9,752 nucleotides of DNA from Terriglobia bacterium (GTDB lineage: Bacteria; Acidobacteriota; Terriglobia; UBA7540). The position numbers were made by a program, and so were the translations under genes. Location of the stretch: the NCBI GenBank assembly GCA_030040295.1, contig JASHTZ010000287.1:1-9752 (forward strand), given 5' to 3'. Shown one piece after another: positions 1-6,187 of the stretch; the first letter of the stretch is position 1; each line of letters begins with the position of its first letter. The notes beneath the pieces were generated by a model. It saw nothing but the letters and a program-made list of their open reading frames with translations. It ran no database searches and was not told the DNA's origin.

Positions 1-285
1 GACAAAACAGGGGAATTTCAAGCGGATTACGCCCTGATCAGCCTTCTGCCGGGTGTTACGCCTGACCGGCATATTATGGTTCTTGCTGGGATCACTACTT
101 TGGGAACGCAAGCTGCCGCAGAGTTTGCCACCTCACCGGCACACATGGCGGTTTTGGAAAAAATGCGCCACGCTTCCAACCCAGTTCGCTCACCTTATTT
201 TCAAGCCCTGCTTGAAGTCTTAATCCGAAACGGAGCCGTCGCTCAGATTAACTGTCTATTAACGCGGGAACTGGGGAACAAGTAA
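1..285 (+). CDS. C-terminal fragment of a conserved hypothetical protein (5' end outside window)
   Basis: The frame is open from the first base to the TAA at 283-285, so about 94 residues of a longer protein are visible; the ATG at 76 is internal. The upstream codons read DKTGEFQADYALISLLPG and run smoothly into the rest, which argues against a start at 76. The fragment has an alternating hydrophobic pattern (IMVLAGITTLGTQAAAEF at residues 25-42), as in an alpha/beta domain, and ends in a hydrophobic stretch around YFQALLEVLIRNG. From memory it resembles the C-terminal domain of hypothetical proteins common in Acidobacteriota, some with an N-terminal helix-turn-helix; I could not check this. 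No catalytic motif, signal peptide or membrane helix is visible, so no function is assigned. It converges on the dehydratase gene with a 10-base gap and no terminator hairpin between them. Confidence 0.75.
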   Translation, partial: DKTGEFQADYALISLLPGVTPDRHIMVLAGITTLGTQAAAEFATSPAHMAVLEKMRHASNPVRSPYFQALLEVLIRNGAVAQINCLLTRELGNK

Positions 286-295
286 GGATTCATCT

Positions 296-1462
296 TCACC
301 ACTCGGCCACCGACCCGTCCGCGTGGTAAGCCCTCTGGGCAAGGATTTCCTGCGCGAAGGGGTGCTTGCGGGCCTCAGCTTCGTTGATTTCAAGGCCCCA
401 GCCGGGTTTGTCGAGGGGTAACCAATAGCCATTTTCCGATTTCAGGCCCGTCTGGACGACGTCAAATCGCCAGGGAACGTCTCCGGCCATGTCTTCCTGA
501 ATCAGAAAATTCGGCGTTGCCAGGTCGAAGTGCAAAGCCACGACGTTGGCCACGGGACCATTGGGATTGTGCGGGGCGATTCCCATTAAATACGTTTCTC
601 CCATGGAGGCAATCCTGCGGGCTTCAAGCAATCCACCGCAATGGCAAATGTCGGGCTGCAAAACGTGGCAGGCCTGCAGCTCGCAAACGCGGCGGAAGTC
701 CCAGCGCGTGGCCAGCCGCTCTCCAGTGGCGATGGGCGTTCGCACGCTACGCCGCACTTCCAGCAGCGCGTCGGGTTGCTCCGGCGGCACAGGCTCTTCG
801 CAGAAGAACGGATGGAACTCCTCCACGGCGCGGATGTATTCGATGGCTTGCCCGGTGGTGGTGCGGCCGTGGAAATCGATCATGATGTCCACGCCATCGC
901 CCAATGCCTCTCGCAATTTGCCCATCAGCCGGGCGAAATGCCGGACGGCGGGGAGCCCCATCAGCGGTTCGGAAATCGGGACGGTAACCACCTTCATCGC
1001 CTGGTAGCCTTTAGACCGAATTTCCTGGGCGCGATCGAGGAGCGGTTCGACGGTGGCCGTTTCATACACCGCCTTCATTTCACCCATGCCCAGGTGCGTA
1101 TACATCCTCACTTTGTCGCGAACGCGGCCGCCCAGCAGTTGATAAACGGGAACTCCCAGCGATTTTCCCTGTATGTCCCAGCACGCCTGCTCGATCGCGG
1201 ACATCGCGGTGGTCCCAATAATTCCCAGCCGCCAAAATGAGTGGCGATACATGATCTGCCACAGGAATTCAATGCGCGTGGGGTCGTGACCCAGCACGAG
1301 GGGCTTGAAGTCCTCCACGCAGCCGACCACCGCGCGCGTCTTCCATTCCAGCGTCCCTTCGCCCCAGCCGTAAAGGCCGGGAACATCCGTCTCAACCTTT
1401 ACGAAGACCCAATTGCGCAACTGCGCGTTCACCACAAGCGTTTTGATATCGGTGATTCGCAT
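296..1462 (-). CDS. Enolase-superfamily sugar-acid dehydratase, galactonate dehydratase-like
   Basis: The 388-residue protein matches the mandelate racemase/muconate lactonizing branch of the enolase superfamily: an N-terminal capping domain (about 1-120) and a C-terminal beta-barrel. These cytosolic enzymes use Mg2+ to abstract a proton alpha to a carboxylate and then eliminate water. The expected catalytic set is present: metal ligands D196 (IDFHG), E222 (CEEP) and E248 (ATGERL), and candidate acid/base residues H198 and H298 (APHNP). Measured from the Asp, their spacing equals what I recall for E. coli DgoD (D183, H185, E209, E235, H285). The C-terminal SVAEW also matches DgoD. D-galactonate or a related aldonate is therefore the likely substrate, but the subgroup also holds gluconate and mannonate dehydratases. 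The ATG is preceded by GGAGAGA (plus-strand complement 1471-1477) at 8 bases. It stands alone, separated from the other minus-strand genes by a plus-strand gene. Confidence 0.9.
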   Translation of the reverse strand: MRITDIKTLVVNAQLRNWVFVKVETDVPGLYGWGEGTLEWKTRAVVGCVEDFKPLVLGHDPTRIEFLWQIMYRHSFWRLGIIGTTAMSAIEQACWDIQGKSLGVPVYQLLGGRVRDKVRMYTHLGMGEMKAVYETATVEPLLDRAQEIRSKGYQAMKVVTVPISEPLMGLPAVRHFARLMGKLREALGDGVDIMIDFHGRTTTGQAIEYIRAVEEFHPFFCEEPVPPEQPDALLEVRRSVRTPIATGERLATRWDFRRVCELQACHVLQPDICHCGGLLEARRIASMGETYLMGIAPHNPNGPVANVVALHFDLATPNFLIQEDMAGDVPWRFDVVQTGLKSENGYWLPLDKPGWGLEINEAEARKHPFAQEILAQRAYHADGSVAEW

Positions 1463-1470
1463 CGATGAAA

Positions 1471-1477
1471 TCTCTCC
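1471..1477 (-). promoter_or_regulatory. Ribosome binding site of the dehydratase gene
   Basis: The minus strand reads GGAGAGA, eight bases before the ATG at 1462. This is a good Shine-Dalgarno match and it supports that start over any internal one. Confidence 0.6.
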
Positions 1478-1545
1478 ATGTCTTGCGGGCGGAATTACGT
1501 CGCAGGCGTTCCAAGGGACGAACAGAACGCCACCGGGTTCTCAAG

Positions 1546-1573
1546 AGTATAATCGAGTCTTGGCTTCTGTGAA
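1546..1573 (-). promoter_or_regulatory. Sigma70-like promoter for the dehydratase gene
   Basis: On the minus strand TTCACA (complement of 1568-1573, five of six matches to TTGACA) is followed by a 16-base spacer and TATACT (complement of 1546-1551). Transcription would start near 1539, giving a leader of about 77 bases before the ATG at 1462. The -10 box overlaps the plus-strand TATAAT at 1548-1553. Known consensus and visible spacing support this; it is not proven. Confidence 0.45.
1548..1553 (+). promoter_or_regulatory. -10 box (TATAAT) for the small membrane protein gene
   Basis: A perfect TATAAT lies 30 bases before the proposed TTG start at 1584. No good -35 box is found 16-18 bases upstream, so it would need an activator or be weak. 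A transcript from here would begin near 1560, which rules out the more upstream in-frame starts such as the ATG at 1413 that lies inside the dehydratase gene. Confidence 0.4.
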
Positions 1574-1583
1574 GGTGGACGTC

Positions 1584-1784
1584 TTGGTAAAATTCCTGCT
1601 TTGGTGCATTCTATTGTTTCTGTGCTGGCCACTCGCCATTCTGGCGTTGGTGCTCTATCCGGTGGTATGGCTTCTGTTGCTGCCATTCCGCCTGGTGGGA
1701 ATCGCCGTGGAAGGCGTGTTCGAGTTGTTGCGAGCATTGATTACGCTGCCGGCGCGCATTCTCCGCGGACCTCGCCACGCCTGA
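1584..1784 (+). CDS. Small hydrophobic membrane protein, unknown function
   Basis: This encodes about 66 residues. Residues 4-33 are almost wholly hydrophobic (FLLWCILLFLCWPLAILALV and on), enough for one long or two tightly packed membrane segments. A second part at 34-60 alternates hydrophobic and charged residues (RLVGIAVEGVFELLRALI), as in an amphipathic helix at the membrane surface, and the tail is basic (R58, R61, R64, H65). I chose the TTG at 1584 because AAGGTGG (1572-1578) sits 5-8 bases before it and a TATAAT at 1548 would start the transcript near 1560. GTG at 1569 or 1575 is possible. The frame stays open upstream to 1413, but that stretch overlaps the dehydratase gene and is not hydrophobic. 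The gene converges on the M48 protease gene with a 10-base gap. I recall similar short proteins in Acidobacteriota but know no function. Confidence 0.6.
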   Translation: MVKFLLWCILLFLCWPLAILALVLYPVVWLLLLPFRLVGIAVEGVFELLRALITLPARILRGPRHA

Positions 1785-1794
1785 AGCCGGAGGG

Positions 1795-2679
1795 CTATTG
1801 CTGCGGCTGGGCTTTCGGTTTTGGAGGCGGTGGCAATGTGCTGAGGAGTAGTTTTGCTGCCTTGAACCCGTAGCTGTCCTGCTTGAGCCCCGAGGGCGGT
1901 GGATTCTGGCTCAATTCTGTTCGCAGCGCCTGAACACGCTCTGCCGGAAGAGGATGGTTCATTAACAACGTCTGCACGAGGGAGGGATTTCCGGTGAAAT
2001 TGCTCAGACGATTGAGCGCGAGAACCAATCCTTCCGGATCATAACCGGCTCGGATGGCGTTGTAGATGCCGAGCATATCCGCTTCGGATTCTTCCTCCCT
2101 GCTGAATTTTCGGTCAACAAAGAGCAGGATGGGCCCGCCGTATTTTTGCAGAATATCGACGATCTGCTGGTTGTCGAGCATCCCCGCCTGCTTGAGTTGC
2201 TTCATTCCCTGATCGAGCCAATAATCGCGCGCCACGTTGCTCATGCTGTGATAGGCCACAACGTGTCCGACCTCATGCGCCAAAACGCCAGCTAATTCGC
2301 TTTCATTCTGAACGAAGTCCAGAAGTCCGCGATGGACATAAATATAGCCACCGGGCAGTGAGAACGCATTCACCACGTCGGTATTCACGATTTTGAAGGT
2401 GTAATGAAGTTGCGGACGTCGAGAAGCCTGGGCCACTTTTTGTCCAAGGCCGTTGAGATAGGCCGTCAGCAGTGATTGATCGAGAATCGGCATTTGCTTT
2501 TCAGTCTCAGTCGCGGCTTGGCGGCCGAGGGCCATTTCCTGCTCATCCGTGAAGGGGTCGTAAAAAGGCTTGGCGGGCGTCGGTTCTACGCCTTGCAGTG
2601 GCACGCTGATAAAGATCAGCGCCGCCAACCCCACGCCCGCGCCATTGATCATTTTCCGAAGCGAACGGTTCGTCTTCAT
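1795..2679 (-). CDS. Exported M48-family zinc metalloprotease
   Basis: This is a 294-residue peptidase counted from the ATG at 2679. A basic N-terminus (K2, R5, R8, K9) and a hydrophobic run at about 13-29 form a signal peptide or membrane anchor; there is no lipobox cysteine. The zinc site is HEVGH (H135, E136, H139), preceded by the typical NAFSLPGGYIYVHRGLL (about 104-120). The third ligand is probably E197 in the ESEAD motif. NHPLPAERV follows, with H242 in the place of the regulatory His of BepA. BepA carries a C-terminal TPR domain that is absent here, so this is a short form closer in layout to LoiP/YcaL. Such enzymes degrade misfolded envelope proteins. The C-terminus is proline-rich (STLPPPPKPK). 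A GTG at 2682 is also in frame, but the ATG at 2679 sits 7 bases after GGAAGG. That ATG overlaps the TGA of the upstream oxidoreductase (TGATG), which suggests translational coupling. Confidence 0.88.
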   Translation of the reverse strand: MKTNRSLRKMINGAGVGLAALIFISVPLQGVEPTPAKPFYDPFTDEQEMALGRQAATETEKQMPILDQSLLTAYLNGLGQKVAQASRRPQLHYTFKIVNTDVVNAFSLPGGYIYVHRGLLDFVQNESELAGVLAHEVGHVVAYHSMSNVARDYWLDQGMKQLKQAGMLDNQQIVDILQKYGGPILLFVDRKFSREEESEADMLGIYNAIRAGYDPEGLVLALNRLSNFTGNPSLVQTLLMNHPLPAERVQALRTELSQNPPPSGLKQDSYGFKAAKLLLSTLPPPPKPKAQPQQ

Positions 2680-3899
2680 CACGCTACCTTCCCTGTCGTC
2701 GGGTCGAAGGCAACCCTCAGCCCGCGCCTTAATGCGATATTGCCGATCCAGGAAGCTCGCGCCGCCTCAAATCCGACGTGAATGTTGGCGTTGGGAGATT
2801 TGCGCGTGCGCATGCAATCCAGGAAATTCATTACGTTGTCCTGAGTGCCGTCGTGTTCTGAGCGCACGAAGATCTCCGGTTCCGGCACCAACCAGCCCGG
2901 CACCGGGGAGACGCCTTCCGGATAAACAGCCAGGTGCGACCGGTCAACCTTCAGCGTCGCATCGCTGCCGCAAAACATCACGCCGCCGTCTTCCACGCTG
3001 CTGTTGATCGATCCGGTGAAGGTGACCATGAAATTTCCCGGGTATTCGTAGCAAGCTGTGACGGTGTCGGGGCATTGCCAGTCCATTGCGTAGAGGTCGC
3101 CCACGCTTGTCGCCGTTTTGGGTGCAGGTTGGTCCATATACCATTGGATCACGTCAATCCAGTGGGTCAACAAATCGCAGAGAATCCCCCCGCCGAAATC
3201 CCAATACCAACGCCAGCGCCGGTATTTCTCCTCGGTGAATGGCTGGTCGGGCGCGTCACCCAGGAAGCTTTTCCAGTCCAGCTCAGCCTGATCGATTTTG
3301 GGCAGGTCCTTTTTCGCGGCGTATCTTTGATACCACCAGGTGTGGACCATCGTGATTCTTCCCAGTTTGCCGGAAGCGACGATTTCCTTTCCCATCTTCC
3401 AATGGTCCCAACTGCGCTGTTGTGTGCCGGTTTGAACCACGGACTTGCTGTTGTCGACGGCGCGCACCATTTCCAAACCTTCTTCGATCGAATGCATGAT
3501 GGGCTTTTCAACGTAGGCATCCTTGCCGGCGCTTACCGCGTCAATCAGCATCTGCTTGTGCCAGTGGTCGGGGCTGCCGATCAGCACGGCGTCAATATCC
3601 TTGCGGTCGAGGACTTCGTGATAATTTGTATAGGACTGGGCTTGCGCACCCGCGACTTTCAGGGCTTCAGCGCGCGCGGGTCCGTAAATATCGCAAATCG
3701 CCACGACATCCACATCGGGCGACTTTTTGAAGAATTCCAACACGTATCTCGCCCGATGGCCGCTTCCCAGCACGGCCAGGCGAATGCGGTCATTCGCACC
3801 CAGCACGCGCGAAGGCGTGAGGCCTCCCAGGACAGCGGCACCGGCAATCGCCGTGTCCTTTAAAAATTCCCGCCGCGTCACTTCCGTTTTCTTTTCCAT
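2679..3899 (-). CDS. Tat-exported Gfo/Idh/MocA-family oxidoreductase
   Basis: This is a 406-residue NAD(P)-dependent sugar or polyol oxidoreductase. The N-terminus holds a twin-arginine signal (R9-R10-E-F-L-K14) followed by a hydrophobic Ala/Gly stretch to about 34, so the folded, cofactor-loaded protein is probably exported. The Rossmann domain starts at 39 with RLAVLGSGHRA (G45, G47). EKP at 131-133 is the family's nicotinamide-site motif, and the substrate domain has GGGILCDLLTHWID (237-250) with D242 and H246 as likely substrate-side residues. The length fits the family of Tat-signal homologues. The frame is open back to 4049, but I place the start at 3899 because the Tat signal begins there and a purine-rich run with AGGAG (complement of 3909-3913) stands 9 bases upstream. 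The longer form would overlap the preceding reductase. Its stop overlaps the start of the M48 protease. The substrate is unknown. Confidence 0.9.
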   Translation of the reverse strand: MEKKTEVTRREFLKDTAIAGAAVLGGLTPSRVLGANDRIRLAVLGSGHRARYVLEFFKKSPDVDVVAICDIYGPARAEALKVAGAQAQSYTNYHEVLDRKDIDAVLIGSPDHWHKQMLIDAVSAGKDAYVEKPIMHSIEEGLEMVRAVDNSKSVVQTGTQQRSWDHWKMGKEIVASGKLGRITMVHTWWYQRYAAKKDLPKIDQAELDWKSFLGDAPDQPFTEEKYRRWRWYWDFGGGILCDLLTHWIDVIQWYMDQPAPKTATSVGDLYAMDWQCPDTVTACYEYPGNFMVTFTGSINSSVEDGGVMFCGSDATLKVDRSHLAVYPEGVSPVPGWLVPEPEIFVRSEHDGTQDNVMNFLDCMRTRKSPNANIHVGFEAARASWIGNIALRRGLRVAFDPTTGKVA

Positions 3900-3904
3900 G
3901 ATGA

Positions 3905-3916
3905 CCTTCTCCTTCC
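3905..3916 (-). promoter_or_regulatory. Strong ribosome binding site deciding the oxidoreductase start
   Basis: The minus strand reads GGAAGGAGAAGG immediately upstream of the ATG at 3899, giving AGGAG at 9 bases and AAGG at 5 bases. Together with the Tat signal it fixes the start at 3899 rather than at the upstream in-frame ATG at 4049. Confidence 0.7.
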
Positions 3917-3973
3917 AATGAGAGGATGATTGAGTCGCATCCACAGGTCTTAATGGTGGCGCTTCTCCTTGCC

Positions 3974-4007
3974 GTTCATGAACTGAAGCTTGCCTCCTGA
4001 TGTCAGG
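3974..4007. promoter_or_regulatory. Two short palindromes in the gap before the oxidoreductase gene
   Basis: The 116-base gap between the second aldo/keto reductase and the oxidoreductase contains GTTCATGAAC (3974-3983, a perfect 10-base palindrome) and CCTGATGTCAGG (3996-4007, 5-base arms around TG). This gap is the longest in an otherwise tight gene train. The palindromes could be operator half-sites or simply chance; no promoter boxes are convincing beside them. Confidence 0.25.
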
Positions 4008-4015
4008 CGTGTGCG

Positions 4016-4987
4016 CTAGTTCGCCCGCCGGGTAGCCTTTCGGTCCCACCGGTGCTTGCGCAATTGCGCGTGGAGTTCCGCGGGCAGCTGGCCCTGCTCA
4101 CTGGCCCCCATGCTCCGCTCAACATTTCTCACCTTGCGCATGCCGGGAATGACGGTGCTGACATTCCGGTTGTTGAGGATAAAACGCAATGCCACTTCCG
4201 GCATGGTCATTCCGGCAGGAATGACGGGCTTCAGCCGGTCAGCGTGCTCAACGCAGTCCTTGAGATTCTGCGCGACAAACCGTGTGTTGCGCCAGTCTCC
4301 TTCGGGCCACTTACTTTGCATCGTGAGTGTGCCCGTGAGCGTCCCCTGGTCCAGCGGGCAGCGAGCGATGATCGCTACGTCGTGGGCGGCGCAGGCAGGG
4401 AATAGTTCGTCCTCCGGGTTCTGGTCAAACACGTTGTAAATCACCTGTACGGAGTCAATCAACCCCGAGCGGACCGCGCGCACGCCATTCCAAGGCTCCC
4501 AGCGGTTCAAACTGATGCCTACAGCTTGAAACAATCCTTGCCGGCGCAGCTCCTCGACCTTCTTTATCCAACGTTCATCGTCCATCCACGCGTCCGACCA
4601 GGTGTGGAACTGAATCAGGTCGCAACTTTCCATGCCCAGATTTTCCAGACTGATGCGAAGATACTGCTCGATATGGCTGGGAGGGAAGCAGTCGTCAAGT
4701 GTGAACTCCGGATACGCCGGCCAAATCATATTCTTGGGAGGAATTTTGGTTGCCACATAGAGTTTTTTCGCGGAATTGCGGCGCACCAATTCTCCCAGCA
4801 GCTTTTCGCTGTGGCCGAAGCCGTAATGCCAGGCGGTGTCAAAGAAATTGCAGCCCAAATCAACGGCGCGTTGAAGTGATTCCCGGGATTCGCTGTCGCT
4901 GGATCCCGTCCAGCTCGCCATTCCCCACATTCCATAACCGATTTCACTTACCATCCAGCCGGTGCGGCCGAAGCGGCGGTAATTCAT
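4016..4987 (-). CDS. Aldo/keto reductase, copy 2 of a tandem pair
   Basis: A 323-residue single-domain (alpha/beta)8 barrel NADPH-dependent carbonyl reductase, cytosolic, with no signal peptide. The catalytic tetrad is visible as D50 (NFFDTA), Y55 (HYGFGHSEKLLG), K81 (ATKIPPKN) and H128 (IQFHTW). The C-terminal cofactor motif is STVIPGMRKVRNVE (277-290). It aligns without a gap with its upstream neighbour, 223 of 323 identical residues (69%, counted by eye), so the two arose by tandem duplication. The copies differ most at residues 291-300 and at the extreme C-terminus, and here the residue before the catalytic Tyr is H54 against A54 in the other copy. These positions may affect substrate choice. 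The gene begins 15 bases after the first copy ends, with only a weak ribosome site, so co-transcription is expected. The physiological substrate is unknown; an aldose, ketose or glycoside-derived carbonyl compound would fit the neighbourhood. Confidence 0.92.
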   Translation of the reverse strand: MNYRRFGRTGWMVSEIGYGMWGMASWTGSSDSESRESLQRAVDLGCNFFDTAWHYGFGHSEKLLGELVRRNSAKKLYVATKIPPKNMIWPAYPEFTLDDCFPPSHIEQYLRISLENLGMESCDLIQFHTWSDAWMDDERWIKKVEELRRQGLFQAVGISLNRWEPWNGVRAVRSGLIDSVQVIYNVFDQNPEDELFPACAAHDVAIIARCPLDQGTLTGTLTMQSKWPEGDWRNTRFVAQNLKDCVEHADRLKPVIPAGMTMPEVALRFILNNRNVSTVIPGMRKVRNVERSMGASEQGQLPAELHAQLRKHRWDRKATRRAN

Positions 4988-5002
4988 CAGCGCGTCTCAC
5001 TT

Positions 5003-5974
5003 TTATTGCGACCACGGAGTGGGCGTGCGGTCCCATCGATGCTTTCGCAATTCCGTGTGCAGATCAACCGGCAAAGGGCCGCGGTTTGCGGCGAAGACGT
5101 TCGCCTCCACGTTTGCCACCTTGCGCATGCCGGGGATGATGGTGCTCACCGTGGGGTTGTTCAGAATGAATCGCAGCGCCATTTGCGGCATGTTCATGCC
5201 CGGAGGAATTACCGGGCGCAGGGCCTCCGCGTGCTGCACGCTGGCCTTGAGGTTTTCCGGCACGAAGTAAGTGCTGCGCCAATCGTCCGCAGGCCATTTA
5301 CTGTCAAGGGTCAGACTGCCGGTCAAAGTGCCCTCGTCAAATGGAACCCGCGCGATAACCGCCACGTCCATTGCGGCGCATGCCGGGAAGAGCCGGTCTT
5401 CCGGGTTCTGGTCAAAGATATTGTAGATCACCTGCACGGCGTCGATCAGGCCGGCCTCAACTGCGCGCACGCCATTCCACGGCTCCCAGCGGTTGATGCT
5501 GATGCCCACGGCGTGAATGAGTCCGCGCGCGCGAAGGTCGTCGATTTTCTTAACCCACCGGTCATCTTCCAGCCAGCCGTCCTCCCAGGTGTGAAATTGG
5601 ATCAGATCAATGCTTTCGAGCCCCAGATTCTTGAGGCTGGAATGGACGTATTGATCAATGTGCTCGGGAGGGAAGCAGTCCTCAAGTTTGAATTCGCGGC
5701 GGCTGGGCCAACGGAAGTTCTTGGGCGGAATCTTAGTTGCCGTATAGAGTTTCTGCCCGGCGTTTTGCCGAACCAGCCAGCCCAATAACTTCTCGCTGCG
5801 GCCGCTTCCGTAGGCCCAAGCCGTGTCAAAGAAATTGCAGCCCAGATCGACGGCACGTTGCAGGGATAATTTCGACTCAGCATCGTCGGACCCGTTCCAG
5901 CCGCCCATACCCCACATGCCGTAACCGAGCTCGCTGACCTTCCAGCCCGTGCGTCCGAATCTGCGCTGACTCAT
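5003..5974 (-). CDS. Aldo/keto reductase, copy 1 of a tandem pair
   Basis: A 323-residue cytosolic aldo/keto reductase with the tetrad D50 (NFFDTA), Y55 (AYGSGRSEKLLG), K81 (ATKIPPKN) and H128 (IQFHTW), and the cofactor loop STIIPGMRKVANVE (277-290). NRWEPWNGVRAV (161-172) and QVIYNxFDQNPED (181-193) are shared with its tandem partner. It is the first gene of the minus-strand train. GAGGGA (complement of 5984-5989) lies 9 bases before the ATG, and an extended -10 box is found further upstream. Both copies keep all catalytic residues and equal length, so neither looks like a decaying duplicate. The presence of two enzymes suggests either a dosage need or different substrates; the sequence alone does not say which. 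Confidence 0.92.
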   Translation of the reverse strand: MSQRRFGRTGWKVSELGYGMWGMGGWNGSDDAESKLSLQRAVDLGCNFFDTAWAYGSGRSEKLLGWLVRQNAGQKLYTATKIPPKNFRWPSRREFKLEDCFPPEHIDQYVHSSLKNLGLESIDLIQFHTWEDGWLEDDRWVKKIDDLRARGLIHAVGISINRWEPWNGVRAVEAGLIDAVQVIYNIFDQNPEDRLFPACAAMDVAVIARVPFDEGTLTGSLTLDSKWPADDWRSTYFVPENLKASVQHAEALRPVIPPGMNMPQMALRFILNNPTVSTIIPGMRKVANVEANVFAANRGPLPVDLHTELRKHRWDRTPTPWSQ

Positions 5975-6043
5975 GCCGAATTTTCCCTCGCATCGCCAGG
6001 TTCGTGCGTTGCGGCAGACCCGCAGGGCACGTCCGCCCCCGAG

Positions 6044-6052
6044 ACTCTAGCA
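6044..6052 (-). promoter_or_regulatory. Extended -10 box for the aldo/keto reductase train
   Basis: The minus strand reads TGCTAGAGT (complement of 6044-6052), fitting the extended -10 form TGnTANNNT. The -35 region 17 bases upstream (TTAAGT) matches only three of six positions, as is allowed with an extended -10. The transcript would have a leader of about 60 bases before the ATG at 5974. Confidence 0.3.
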
Positions 6053-6102
6053 GAATTGAGCACCAGACTTAAAGGTCAACGAATCTGAACTCTCGCCATA
6101 CG

Positions 6103-6111
6103 TGATATAGT
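6103..6111 (+). promoter_or_regulatory. Extended -10 box for the haem gene pair
   Basis: TGATATAGT (6103-6111) fits TGnTATAnT. The -35 region is weak (TCTGAA at 6084-6089). A transcript would begin near 6118, about 70 bases before the ferrochelatase ATG. Confidence 0.35.
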
Positions 6112-6187
6112 CAACAAGGGACGAACAAGAGAATCTGGCGCGAGTCATCGTGCTGGCGGAGCCGTTTACCTCGGCCCGCGACAAATC

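Larger units (their letters stand above)
5975..6187. other. Divergent intergenic region between the reductase train and the haem genes
   Basis: These 213 bases hold no convincing gene. They carry candidate extended -10 boxes for both directions, described separately. The AT-rich centre at about 6050-6120 is flanked by GC-rich leader sequence on both sides. Confidence 0.6.

Noticed and set aside
2934..3863. Long plus-strand open frame of 309 codons opposite the Gfo/Idh/MocA gene
   Set aside because: It is fully antisense to a gene with clear motifs, its translation is rich in His/Arg/Val without any recognisable domain, and no ribosome site was found. It is a typical shadow frame of a GC-rich gene.
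3950..3979. Nine-codon leader-peptide-like frame on the minus strand (ATG AAC GGC AAG ... TAA) after an AGGAGG
   Set aside because: The spacing of 13 bases from AGGAGG to ATG is long, there is no attenuator-like hairpin, and the peptide has no regulatory codon run. It is too short to support.
3900..4049. 50-residue N-terminal extension of the oxidoreductase (ATG at 4049)
   Set aside because: It would overlap the preceding reductase gene, hide the Tat signal inside the protein and ignore the strong ribosome site before 3899.
5006..5788. Plus-strand open frame of 260 codons opposite aldo/keto reductase copy 1
   Set aside because: A similar shadow appears opposite copy 2, as expected from shared codon patterns. 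The translation has no family features.
1512..6127. Identical 13-base word CAAGGGACGAACA at 1512-1524 and 6115-6127
   Set aside because: About one shared 13-mer is expected by chance in a window of this size over both strands, and the two copies sit at different places relative to their promoters.
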